Origin: Roseomonas gilardii subsp. gilardii
GTDB lineage: Bacteria > Pseudomonadota > Alphaproteobacteria > Acetobacterales > Acetobacteraceae
Assembly (NCBI RefSeq): GCF_023078375.1
Contig: NZ_CP095554.1
Location: forward strand, 3,278,501-3,342,500
Direction: 5' to 3'
DNA: 64,000 nucleotides
In this document: positions 8,471 through 16,415 of the stretch, piece after piece
Position numbering within the stretch: position 1 is the first letter of the stretch
Layout of the letters: each line of letters starts with the position of its first letter
Notes under the pieces: model-generated
Database searches by the model: none
What the model was told of the DNA's origin: nothing
What the model saw: only the letters and a program-made list of their open reading frames with translations
Program-made: the position numbers and the translations under genes

Positions 8471-8556
8471 GGCTCCGTTCGGGACAGACACCTTATCGGA
8501 GAGCCAGAAGGCAGAAAGTCGGCCCCGGCAGGAGCCAGGACGAGATGGAGATCGCG

Positions 8557-9708
8557 CTAGTATCCACCTTGTCGCGCGGGGGCGCTCCTCACCTTGAGGA
8601 AAGCAGCACGAAGCCCTGCGTTCAGCGGCTCCGCATAGAAGCGCGCGATGATCCCGGCTGTCAGAGCGGAAAGGGCCACGAAGGCAACCATGGCAGGCGC
8701 CTTGTCGGCATAGGCCAGAGTCCCACGGGGCCAGAACCCGCGCATCAGGCCCAGCACGATGATATGAAACAGGTAGAGTTCATAGCTGTGCCGGCCGAGC
8801 CAGCGTAGGCCCGCGAGCATGTGGCTGCGGTACAGCCAGGCCGGAACCTGTTCGCCCTGCGCCCCGACCAGCAGCACAGCAGTGCCGGCAGCAACCAGAG
8901 TGAACCCGAAGACCTCGTGGCCGTGGATGCCTGCAAGATAGGTCGCCCCCATCAGGAGCGCGGCGGCGATCCGGACAGCTTTGCCTCTCACCCCTTTGAG
9001 GTTGATCTTCTGGGCGACCAAGGCTGCGCAGCAGCCGAAGGCGATCGCATCGAAGCAAGCCTGATAAGCGTACATGAAGTAGATTTCGTCGTCGGTATGG
9101 AAGCTGCGGTAAACGGGGCCCAGCGCAATGGCGAGAAGCCAGACCGCAACGATGATCCTGGGCCTCTTCAAGGCGAAACAGAGAAGAGGAAAAACCAGAT
9201 AGAACATTTCCTCGACCGACAAGGACCAGTAGATGTTCATGGCGTAGTTGAAATACCACGCATGCTGCATCAGGATATTGTGCCAGAAAGTCAGCACGGA
9301 CAGCACCGCCATCATGGTATCGACGGCTGGCCAGCCGGGTTTGGCCGTATTGGTGAAGGCAGGCTGCCCAATTGCTCCCAGCCCCACGATCAAAGCGAGG
9401 GCGAGAACCAGGCAAGGCACGATGCGAGCGAAGCGGAAAGCATAGAAGCTCGGCACATCCACCGCGGCGAGAGTGCCATATCGCTTCACCGTTGTGGACG
9501 TGATGAGATAGCCGGATATCACGAAGAACATCGTGACCCCGTAATTGCCGTTCCTCACGAGAGCCTTGATGGAATCTTCCGGCAGCACCAATGCCAAAGG
9601 ACTCTCAAGCAGAGAGTAGGATAAGTGGAAATGGAGCAGCAGCACGAGGCAGATTGAAATGCCTCGCAGCACATCGATGGTAAAGTTGCGCGGCTGGCCC
9701 GAAACCAT
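8557..9708 (-). CDS. Acyltransferase 3 family membrane protein (OafA/YrhL-like)
   Basis: A 383-residue integral membrane acyltransferase with about ten helices. The N-terminus has IDVLRGISICLVLLLHFH, with the family Arg and the catalytic-type His in helix 1, then FFVISGYLIT and FRFARI; LSVEEMFYLVFPLL is also diagnostic. Members O-acylate polysaccharides, peptidoglycan or lipids at the membrane. The base composition is visibly lower in G+C and codon use differs from the neighbours (many AT-ending codons), which suggests horizontal transfer. No glycan cluster is adjacent, so the acceptor is unknown. Confidence 0.88.
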   Translation of the reverse strand: MVSGQPRNFTIDVLRGISICLVLLLHFHLSYSLLESPLALVLPEDSIKALVRNGNYGVTMFFVISGYLITSTTVKRYGTLAAVDVPSFYAFRFARIVPCLVLALALIVGLGAIGQPAFTNTAKPGWPAVDTMMAVLSVLTFWHNILMQHAWYFNYAMNIYWSLSVEEMFYLVFPLLCFALKRPRIIVAVWLLAIALGPVYRSFHTDDEIYFMYAYQACFDAIAFGCCAALVAQKINLKGVRGKAVRIAAALLMGATYLAGIHGHEVFGFTLVAAGTAVLLVGAQGEQVPAWLYRSHMLAGLRWLGRHSYELYLFHIIVLGLMRGFWPRGTLAYADKAPAMVAFVALSALTAGIIARFYAEPLNAGLRAAFLKVRSAPARQGGY

Positions 9709-9960
9709 GAGTGTTGCCCCTGCTCCGCTTCCTGCTCCGTCGGCGCCCCCGCGCCGGCCGAAAGCGTTGCATCACAGGCGGCTATTGAGCAGGAGCAAGC
9801 GTGGCGAAAACACGGCAGGTTTTCCCGGCGCCGAGACCGCTGATGGGGCGCGGAGAGGCATGGCCGCCATGGCGCGGCCAAGCCACGGCAGATGGCCGCT
9901 CGGACCAGGAGAAGCGGGATGGAAAACCACCCGCCAAACCGCCCTCCCGGAGTTCCGCCC

Positions 9961-10395
9961 TCAGTTCCTCGGCGTGGTCACGGTATGGGAAGCCCAGGAC
10001 GAGCATTCGTCGCTCGACAGGGCATGCTTGTCGCATTCCTGCAGCCCCACGACATAGGTCGTGCCGAACTCGACGGTCCCCACCGGCTGGGAACAGGCCG
10101 GCAGCGACCGCCCGTCCTTGTAGATCCCGCAGTTCCGGCCGGACTTGATCTCCTGGATCACATACGGCTCCCGCCCGGCGACCCCGAAGCGGAGATGCAC
10201 CGCATCCCAGCAGGCGGGCGCCCCTCTGAAGAAGTAATGGATCTCGGCCTGCCGCTTCTGCGGCGGGATCGAGCCCGGGCCCACGACGATGCTCACACTC
10301 GGCTTGTACTGCCGGCAGTCATTGCCCGCCGCGGCGGGCCTGGCGCCGGCGGCCAGGAACAGGCCGAGCACTGCCAGAACGCAAACCATCCTCAT
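9961..10395 (-). CDS. Small secreted protein with six mature cysteines
   Basis: A 144-residue protein starting with a clear signal peptide (hydrophobic core VLAVLGLFLAAGA, AxA-type cleavage near PAAAG). The mature part carries six cysteines (NDC, PAC, RNC, PAC, QEC, DEC), enough for three disulfides, and no transmembrane segment, so it is probably periplasmic or exported. I do not recognise a family. It sits between an acyltransferase and a DASS permease and shares no obvious operon with either. AT-rich sequence upstream (10420-10480) could hold its promoter. Confidence 0.7.
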   Translation of the reverse strand: MRMVCVLAVLGLFLAAGARPAAAGNDCRQYKPSVSIVVGPGSIPPQKRQAEIHYFFRGAPACWDAVHLRFGVAGREPYVIQEIKSGRNCGIYKDGRSLPACSQPVGTVEFGTTYVVGLQECDKHALSSDECSSWASHTVTTPRN

Positions 10396-10499
10396 GGGAC
10401 AGGTCCTCTGATAACCGCCGCATCCTCCCCTTATTCAATACGAATAAGAAACATTTAAGCATCCGGCTCTGTTCATTTGATGGTGAGAACAAGCCACGG

Positions 10500-10526
10500 C
10501 GGCTTTCCCCGGTGAAAGGAAAGCCG
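10500..10526 (-). terminator. Hairpin downstream of the DASS gene
   Basis: CGGCTTTCC at 10500-10508 pairs perfectly with GGAAAGCCG at 10518-10526 across a 9-base loop, starting 14 bases beyond the DASS stop codon. No U-tract is obvious, so it may be a terminator or an mRNA-stabilising hairpin. Confidence 0.5.
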
Positions 10527-10539
10527 ACCGCCGCAGCCG

Positions 10540-11997
10540 CTACTTCACCAGCATCAGCCAGGGCAGCCCCACCACCAGGAAGACGATCAGGTTGATCGCC
10601 CCGAAGATCGTGCCCAGCCGCCAGAAATCCCTCACCGGCAGGAAGCCGCTGCCCGCATAGATCGGGCTCGGCCCGGTGCCATAGGGGGAGATGATGCCCA
10701 TGATGCCCAGGCTCAGGCACAGCATCAGCGCCATCCGCTCCATCGGCATGCCGGGGATCGCGGCCGCCACGGTCAGCATCACCGGCAGCAGCGCGGTGAC
10801 ATGCGCGGTCACGCTGGCGAAGAGGTAGTGCAGCAGGAAGAAGGCCAGCACCAGCGCCGCCATCGCCGGCACCACCGGCAGCCCCTCCAGCGCCCCGCCC
10901 AGCAGGTCGGCGATCCAGCGCACCACCCCCACCTGCGCCAGCCCACCGGCCAGCGTCACCAGCGTGCCGAACCAGACCAGCGTGTTCCAGGCCGGCTTGT
11001 CGGTCACCACGTCGTTCCAGGTGATGGTGCCGGTCAGCACCAGCAGCGCCACGACCAGCAACGCCGCCATGGTCGGGTCCATGATGCCCGTGCCGAAGAT
11101 CCACAGCGCCAGTGCCAGCACCACCAGCGCCGCCAGCATGATCTCCCGCCCCGAAAGCGGGCCGAGGTTCTTCAACTCCGCCCGCGCCCAGGCCTGCACC
11201 TCGGGGCTGCGCTGCACCTCCGGCGGATAGAGCCTGTAGGCCAGCCAGGGCGTGGCCAGCAGCAGGATCGCACCGACAGGCAGGAAGCCCAGGAACCAGG
11301 AGGTCCAGTCGAGCGAGATCTGCGTGGTCCGCCGCACCAGCTCCACCGCCAGCAGGTTCGGCGCCAGCGCTGTCAGGAACAGGGAACTCGTGACGCAGGT
11401 GGAGGCGATGGCCGTCCACATCAGATAGCTGCCGATCCGCCGCGCCGAGGGGTCGTTGGGCTTCGAATCATAGAGCGGCGGCAGGTTCTTCACGATCGGG
11501 AAGATGGTGCCGCCGCTGCGCGCGGTGTTGGACGGCGTGAAGGGCGCGAGCACCCCGTCGGCGATCATCACCGCATAGCCGAGCGACAGGGTCCGCCCGC
11601 CGAGCCGCGACACCAGCAGCAGCGCCAGCCGCCGCCCCAGCCCGGTCCGCTCATAGCCCAGCGAGAAGATGAAGGCGGCGAAGATCAGCCAGACCGTGCC
11701 GTTGGAAAACCCCGACAACGCCCAGGACACGGCGGCGGCGGTGGGGTTGAAGCCCGGCTGCGCCAGTTGCTGCGGCGAGAAGAGCACCCATTGCGCCGAG
11801 AGCCCGGCCAGCACCACGCCGACGAAACCCACCGCCGGGGAAGGAATGGGCTCCGTGATCAGCCCTGCGATGACCGCCGCGAAGATGGCCAGGAAGTACC
11901 AGGCATGCTGCGGCAGGCCGGGGGGATGGGGCAGAAGGGCGAGGCCGGCCCCGATCAGCAGGGGAAGAGCGGGGGCGACCCATCCGCGACTGGACAT
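10540..11997 (-). CDS. DASS-family (SLC13) anion/dicarboxylate transporter
   Basis: A 485-residue inner-membrane transporter with about twelve hydrophobic segments. The SLC13 signatures are present: APFTPSNTARSGGTIFPI, the first SNT substrate/sodium motif region, and SPYGTGPSPIYAGSGF, the second loop, the form seen in CitT/YbhI-type 2-oxoacid or dicarboxylate exchangers. The long MSxxGW N-terminus and full length suggest an intact protein. It probably exchanges di- or tricarboxylates. An FNR-like box lies about 60 bp upstream at 12055-12068, which would fit anaerobic or microaerobic induction. Confidence 0.9.
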   Translation of the reverse strand: MSSRGWVAPALPLLIGAGLALLPHPPGLPQHAWYFLAIFAAVIAGLITEPIPSPAVGFVGVVLAGLSAQWVLFSPQQLAQPGFNPTAAAVSWALSGFSNGTVWLIFAAFIFSLGYERTGLGRRLALLLVSRLGGRTLSLGYAVMIADGVLAPFTPSNTARSGGTIFPIVKNLPPLYDSKPNDPSARRIGSYLMWTAIASTCVTSSLFLTALAPNLLAVELVRRTTQISLDWTSWFLGFLPVGAILLLATPWLAYRLYPPEVQRSPEVQAWARAELKNLGPLSGREIMLAALVVLALALWIFGTGIMDPTMAALLVVALLVLTGTITWNDVVTDKPAWNTLVWFGTLVTLAGGLAQVGVVRWIADLLGGALEGLPVVPAMAALVLAFFLLHYLFASVTAHVTALLPVMLTVAAAIPGMPMERMALMLCLSLGIMGIISPYGTGPSPIYAGSGFLPVRDFWRLGTIFGAINLIVFLVVGLPWLMLVK

Positions 11998-12054
11998 GGC
12001 GGAATTCCGAATCCGGTTCTGCCCTCCAGTTTCACCCTCTTCGCCCGGCCCGGT

Positions 12055-12068
12055 CTGACCTGGATCAA
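12055..12068 (-). promoter_or_regulatory. FNR/FixK-like box upstream of the DASS transporter
   Basis: CTGACCTGGATCAA matches TTGAT-N4-ATCAA at 8 of 10 positions and shares 13 identical bases with the site at 4482-4495. Its place, about 60 bp before the start codon, suits activation by an FNR/FixK-type regulator. Confidence 0.45.
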
Positions 12069-12113
12069 CCCCCCGCCATCACCAAAGGGCGAGCGGCGTG
12101 CGGCCCCCGGAGG

Positions 12114-12575
12114 TCACGCCGCGGCGCAGCGGGCGCAGGTCCCCTCCACCTCCACCGTCGCATGGTCCGGGCGGAACCCGACCCGCCGGGCCGCCGCTTC
12201 CACCGCCTGCATCACCGCCGGGTCGGCCATCTCCTGGGTGGTGCCGCATTGCCGGCAGATCAGGAACTGGTGCGGATGGTCATGCGCATGGCCATGCTCC
12301 GCCTCCATGCAGCCGACAAAAGCGTTCAGCCGCTCGACCTTGTGGATCAGCCCCTGCTCCAGCAGGAAATCCAGCGCCCGGTACACGGTGGGCGGTGCGG
12401 CGCCCGGGCGCTCGGCCTTCAGCCGGTCCAGCAGCGCATAGGCGCCGAGCGGCTGGTCAGAGGCCAGCACCAGGCCCAGCACCTGCCGCCGCAACGGGGT
12501 GAGCTGCGCCCCCCGATTCAGGCAGGACGTCGCCGCCCGATCCAGTGCCGCCTCAAGCGCCTGCGCCATGCCCAT
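12114..12575 (-). CDS. zur: Fur-family zinc uptake regulator Zur
   Basis: A 153-residue Fur-family repressor. The DNA-recognition helix is around TVYRALDFLLEQG (63-75), and a His-rich sensory stretch HGHAHDHPH follows at 94-102. Structural zinc is bound by two CxxC motifs, C107/C110 and C147/C150, the arrangement seen in Zur proteins; the terminal CARC and the CMEAEHGHAHDH stretch favour Zur over Fur. It would repress zinc import and zinc-sparing genes when zinc is plentiful. It is divergent from hisI across only 38 bp containing an imperfect palindrome, suggesting autoregulation and possibly shared control. No znuABC genes are in the window. Confidence 0.88.
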   Translation of the reverse strand: MGMAQALEAALDRAATSCLNRGAQLTPLRRQVLGLVLASDQPLGAYALLDRLKAERPGAAPPTVYRALDFLLEQGLIHKVERLNAFVGCMEAEHGHAHDHPHQFLICRQCGTTQEMADPAVMQAVEAAARRVGFRPDHATVEVEGTCARCAAA

Positions 12576-12594
12576 CCTCCCATCCGGTCCCGGG

Positions 12595-12615
12595 ATGCGT
12601 TATATAGTATCGCAT
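12595..12615. promoter_or_regulatory. Imperfect 21-bp palindrome, candidate Zur operator
   Basis: The sequence from 12595 to 12615 has perfect outer arms ATGCG/CGCAT around an AT-rich core TTATATAGTAT; 7 of 10 base pairs are symmetrical. It fills much of the 38-bp gap between zur and hisI and touches the hisI ATG. Alphaproteobacterial Zur sites have a GTTATA-N-TATAAC-like core, which the left half matches well and the right half only partly. Confidence 0.45.
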
Positions 12616-13087
12616 GCCGAGCCGCCCAATCACCGCCCCCGAAGCCACATCCGCCCCGCTCAGCGAGGCGGCGATCGCGCAGGTCCTCGGCGGGCTGCGC
12701 TTCGATGCCCAGGGCCTCGTCGCCGCCGTGGCGCAGCAGCACGACACGGGTGAGGTCCTGATGCTCGCCTGGATGAACCGGGAAGCCGTGGCCGAGACCC
12801 TGCGCACCGGCCGGGTCACCTATTACAGCCGCTCCCGCAAGGGCCTCTGGCGCAAGGGCGACACCTCCGGCCAGGTGCAGCACCTGCGCGAGCTGCGGCT
12901 GGACTGCGACGGGGACGCGGTGCTGGCGCTGGTGGATCAGGTGGGCGTGGCCTGCCACACCGGCCGGCGCTCCTGCTTCTCCTGGGCCCTGCGCGACGGG
13001 GAGCTCACCGCCATCGCCGAACCGCTGGAAGACCCCGCCGCGCTCTACGGCAATACCGCCGGGCATGGCCACGGCCATTCCGGCTGA
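12614..13087 (+). CDS. hisI: Phosphoribosyl-AMP cyclohydrolase (histidine biosynthesis)
   Basis: A 157-residue HisI, which opens the purine ring of PR-AMP in histidine synthesis. The metal centres are intact: D97, D99 and D101 in LDCDGDA, with zinc ligands C98, C114 (ACHTG) and C121 (SCF). LAWMNREAV and YYSRSRKGLWRKGDTSG are classical family motifs. It is therefore the ordinary zinc enzyme, not a Cys-less substitute. The C-terminus carries an unusual HGHGH tail, a possible metal-binding extension. It is monofunctional (no HisE domain) and separated from other his genes except hisZ at 29.5-30.7 kb. Confidence 0.93.
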   Translation: MPSRPITAPEATSAPLSEAAIAQVLGGLRFDAQGLVAAVAQQHDTGEVLMLAWMNREAVAETLRTGRVTYYSRSRKGLWRKGDTSGQVQHLRELRLDCDGDAVLALVDQVGVACHTGRRSCFSWALRDGELTAIAEPLEDPAALYGNTAGHGHGHSG

Positions 13088-13177
13088 ATCGCCACGGCAA
13101 CCGGAGGGTTGATCCTCCCCTTCCGCTTCCACCTTGCGTTGCGATCTTCCCAAGGGCACTAATGGCGGCGGAATGAG

Positions 13178-14809
13178 ATGCCGCACGAGCCGGGCCGCCC
13201 GACACTTCACCCGGCCGTACCCATGACCGGTTCCGCCGCCAGAATCCTGTTCGACGACGGCAAGCTGCGCGTCGTCTTCCACCCCGCCACGGATTCCCTG
13301 CCGGGTGGCGGCAGCCGCCGCGGCACGCTGCTGACCTTCGCCGACCTGACCTTCCGCCCCGACGGGATGCGGGTCTGGGGCATGGCCCCGGCGCGCAAGC
13401 TCGGCCTCGACCTGATCGGCATCGTCAGCCACGCGCCGGACTGGTATCCCGCCCGGTCCGTCGAGGCCGCCGCCCGCGCGATCAGGCCCTTCCTCGATCC
13501 GCACACCGTCGCCTATGGCTACAGCATGGGGGCGCATGCGGCACTGAAACACGCCCGCCGCCTGGGCGTGAACCATGCCCTGGCGATCTCGCCGCAATAC
13601 TCGATCGATGCCGCCGTGGTGCCGGAGGACACGCGCTACGCGGGCTACTTCAACCGCAAGCTCCATGCCGGCCTGCGCATCGACGCGGACGAGTTGCCGC
13701 CGGTGCCGGTGATCGTGGCCGACCCCTATCACCGGGAGGACGGCGCCCAGGCCCGCGCCATCATGGCCGCCGGGCTGGCGCACTGGGTGCCCGCGCCCTT
13801 CATGGAGCACTGGGCGATCCATCTGCTCCGCAGCAGCCAGGCGCTGGGGGAGGCGCTGGATGCGGTGCTGGCGAACGACCCGGTGGCGCTGCGCCACCTG
13901 CTCCGCCGCCGCCGCCAGACCCATGTCTGGCACCGCGTCGTGGCGCGGGAGGCGCTGCGCCGTGGGCATGAGGAACGGGCCGCCCGCCTCCGCGAGGGCG
14001 CCCTGCGCCATGGCTGCGTCCCGTCCCTGCTGCGGGACGACCAGCGGGAACTGGTGCCGGTGATGCTGCGCCGCTTCTTCGAGGAGAAGCGCTGGAGCAG
14101 GCTGGACGACGCCTGGCCCCGCTACGGCGCCGCGCTCTCGGGCGCTTTCGAGCCCTTGCAGGAGGTCGGCCATATGCTGACGGCCGCCGGGCGTGGCGCC
14201 CAGGCCGAACCCTTCTTCCGGGCCGCGCTGGATGTCCGCCGCGACGTCGCGCATGTCCATGGCGGCCTCTCCGTCTCCCTCTCCGCCCAGAACCGCCCGC
14301 GCGAGGCCGTGGACGCCGCGCTGGCCGGGCGCGGCTGGGTCCCGGGCGACAGCGCCCTGGCGGTGCTGGCGGGCGAGGCGCTGCTGGAGGTGAACGAGCC
14401 CGTCCTGGCCGAGCCGCATTTCCGGGCCGCCCTGGCCCCCGAGGAAATCGATTCCGCCACCGGCCCCCGTGCGGTGGAGCGGGCTCGCGCCCAGGCCGGG
14501 CTCGGCCGTGCCCTGGCGCGCCAGGGCCGCGCGGAGGAGGCCACCGCCGCGCTACGCCGGGCCGTCGAACTGGACCCGGCGGCCGAGGCCCATGGCCTCG
14601 CCCTGGTGGCCCTGCTGCGTGACACGGGCGCCACCGCGGAGGCCATGCTGGCCTGCCAGGCCCTGCTGTCCAGCCACCCGGGCAGCGAGGCCGCCCGCCA
14701 GCTCATGGCCGCCCTCGCCGCGCCGCCCCCCGCGCAGCCGGAGCCGCCACGCTCCGCCACGGCCGCCCAGGGCGGCGGCTTCCTGGCGCGCCTGCTCGGG
14801 CGGAGCTGA
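13178..14809 (+). CDS. Alpha/beta-hydrolase-like protein with C-terminal TPR region
   Basis: A 543-residue two-part protein. The first ~210 residues look like a degenerate alpha/beta hydrolase: a YGYSMGAHAAL nucleophile-elbow motif (GxSxG), a following ISPQYS strand, and an HW motif in the position of the catalytic His. The remainder is alpha-helical with TPR-like repeats (AEPFFRAALDVRR, AEPHFRAALAPEE, ATAALRRAVELDP). Start at 13178 is uncertain; ATG 13223 (MTGSAARIL) fits the conserved start equally well. No signal peptide is evident. Such hydrolase-TPR proteins are often found with surface-polysaccharide or capsule functions, but the neighbours here do not fix a role. Confidence 0.7.
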   Translation: MPHEPGRPTLHPAVPMTGSAARILFDDGKLRVVFHPATDSLPGGGSRRGTLLTFADLTFRPDGMRVWGMAPARKLGLDLIGIVSHAPDWYPARSVEAAARAIRPFLDPHTVAYGYSMGAHAALKHARRLGVNHALAISPQYSIDAAVVPEDTRYAGYFNRKLHAGLRIDADELPPVPVIVADPYHREDGAQARAIMAAGLAHWVPAPFMEHWAIHLLRSSQALGEALDAVLANDPVALRHLLRRRRQTHVWHRVVAREALRRGHEERAARLREGALRHGCVPSLLRDDQRELVPVMLRRFFEEKRWSRLDDAWPRYGAALSGAFEPLQEVGHMLTAAGRGAQAEPFFRAALDVRRDVAHVHGGLSVSLSAQNRPREAVDAALAGRGWVPGDSALAVLAGEALLEVNEPVLAEPHFRAALAPEEIDSATGPRAVERARAQAGLGRALARQGRAEEATAALRRAVELDPAAEAHGLALVALLRDTGATAEAMLACQALLSSHPGSEAARQLMAALAAPPPAQPEPPRSATAAQGGGFLARLLGRS

Positions 14810-14868
14810 CGGAGGCGTGGCTGAGGGTCTTCCGCCGATGCCATAGCCCGGTGGGGCAGATCTGCTCT

Positions 14869-15513
14869 ATGCCCTACCCCATCATGTCCCATCCTGCCCC
14901 GCCCCTCCGCACGGAAACCCTGCGCGGCGCCGCGCTGCGCCCCTGGCTGCCCGCCCTGTCGCGGCTGCGCGTCGCCGTGTTCCGCGACTGGCCCTATCTC
15001 TACGAGGGCAACCCGGAGCGGGAGGAGGACTACCTCGCCGCCTATGCCGGCCGCCCCGATGCCGCCGCGGTCCTGGCCTTCGCCACCGGGGAGCGGGGCG
15101 AGGAGGTGGTCGGCGCCGCCACCTGCCAGCCCATGGCGGAAACCCATGACAAGGTGCGCGAGGCCTTCCGCGCGGCCGGGCTGGACCCCGCCGAATTCTG
15201 CTACTTCGGCGAATCCGTCCTGCTCGCCCCGTATCGCGGCCAGGGCATCGGCGTGCGCTTCTTCCAGGGACGGGAGGCCCATGCCCGCGCCCTCGGCCTG
15301 CGCCGGGCCGCTTTCGTGGGCGTGCGGCGCGACCCGGCGGACCCGCGCCGCCCGGCGGGCCATGTGCCACTGGATGCCTTCTGGGCGAAGCGCGGCTACC
15401 GCCACCATCCGGAGATCGTGGTCCGCATGGACTGGCCAGAGGTTGGCGGTGAGGCCGGTGGCGGGGACGAGGTCCCGCACGATCTCACCGCCTGGCTGAA
15501 GGATCTGGCATGA
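14869..15513 (+). CDS. GNAT-family N-acetyltransferase
   Basis: About 214 residues from ATG 14869 (14884 is an alternative). The acetyl-CoA loop is visible as APYRGQGIGVRFF, preceded by the ESVLLA strand typical of motif A. The N-terminal part (RLRVAVFRDWPYLYEGNPERE) resembles GNATs annotated only as general acetyltransferases; the acceptor is unknown. Its stop overlaps the nitrilase ATG (ATGA), and the nitrilase in turn overlaps lpxB, so the three genes are translationally coupled. Confidence 0.85.
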   Translation: MPYPIMSHPAPPLRTETLRGAALRPWLPALSRLRVAVFRDWPYLYEGNPEREEDYLAAYAGRPDAAAVLAFATGERGEEVVGAATCQPMAETHDKVREAFRAAGLDPAEFCYFGESVLLAPYRGQGIGVRFFQGREAHARALGLRRAAFVGVRRDPADPRRPAGHVPLDAFWAKRGYRHHPEIVVRMDWPEVGGEAGGGDEVPHDLTAWLKDLA

Positions 15514-16415
15514 CCCCGCCCGCCCCCCTCCGCCTCGCGCTGCTGCAATACCCGGTGGAGCGCCCGCGCGACGTGGCCGAATTCGCGGCGAAGCTCGACA
15601 CCTGGCTCGCCCGCATCGCCGGGCAGGCCGATCTCGCCGTCCTGCCCGAATACGCCGCCGTGGAACTCGGCGCTGCCCTTTCCGGCAATACGGGCGACGG
15701 ACTCGCGGTGGACGAGGCCGGCGAGCTCCGCGCCATGACCGATTCCGCCCCCACCATCCTGGAGGCGATGCGCGCCGCCGCCCGCCGCGCCGGGCTCTGG
15801 CTGCTCCCCGGCACCCTGCCGGTGCGCGACGGGGACGGGCGGGTGCGCAACCGCGCCCCGCTGATCGACCCGGAGGGCCGCGTCGCCTTCCAGGACAAGC
15901 GCTTCATGACCCGCTTCGAGGCCGAGCGCTGGATCGTCTCCCCTGGCGCCGCGCCACGGGTCTTCGACACGCCCTGGGGCCGGATCGGCCTCTCCGTCTG
16001 CTACGACGTGGAATTCCCCGCCCATGTCCGCGCCCAGGTGGAGGCCGGGGCCTGGCTGATCCTCGCCCCCTCCTGCACGGACACGCTGCACGGCTTCAAC
16101 CGTGTCCGCCTCTCCGCCGCCGCCCGGGCGCTGGAAAACCAGTGCTATGTCGCCATCGCCCCCACCGTGGGCCTCGCCCCCTGGTCGGCCGCGCTGGACG
16201 TGAACCGGGGCTTCGCCGCCGTCTTCGGCCCGGTGGATCGCGGCTTCCCGGAGGATGGCATCCTCGCCCGCGGCGCGCTGGACGAGCCCGGCTGGGTGCT
16301 GGCCACCCTCGACCCGGCGCGGATCGCGGCGGTGCGGGCCGATGGCGGGGTGCGCAACCACCGCGACTGGCCCACCGCCCCCTTCCCCGTCCCGGAACCG
16401 GGCCGCTTCGCATGA
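15510..16415 (+). CDS. Carbon-nitrogen hydrolase (nitrilase superfamily)
   Basis: A 301-residue nitrilase-fold amidase. The catalytic triad is visible: E47 in LPEYAA, K130 in FQDKRFM and C164 in LSVCYDVEFP. The C-terminal part (GFAAVFGPVDRGFPEDG) is of the type found in uncharacterised amidohydrolases often coupled to a GNAT, as here. The substrate cannot be inferred; a small amide is likely. ATG 15510 overlaps the GNAT stop and TGA 16413-16415 overlaps the lpxB ATG. The enzyme is expected in the cytoplasm. Confidence 0.88.
   Translation: MTPPAPLRLALLQYPVERPRDVAEFAAKLDTWLARIAGQADLAVLPEYAAVELGAALSGNTGDGLAVDEAGELRAMTDSAPTILEAMRAAARRAGLWLLPGTLPVRDGDGRVRNRAPLIDPEGRVAFQDKRFMTRFEAERWIVSPGAAPRVFDTPWGRIGLSVCYDVEFPAHVRAQVEAGAWLILAPSCTDTLHGFNRVRLSAAARALENQCYVAIAPTVGLAPWSAALDVNRGFAAVFGPVDRGFPEDGILARGALDEPGWVLATLDPARIAAVRADGGVRNHRDWPTAPFPVPEPGRFA

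Noticed and set aside
12614-13087. HisI as a zinc-independent, Zur-induced substitute
   Set aside because: All zinc-ligand cysteines (C98, C114, C121) are present, so it looks like the normal enzyme.
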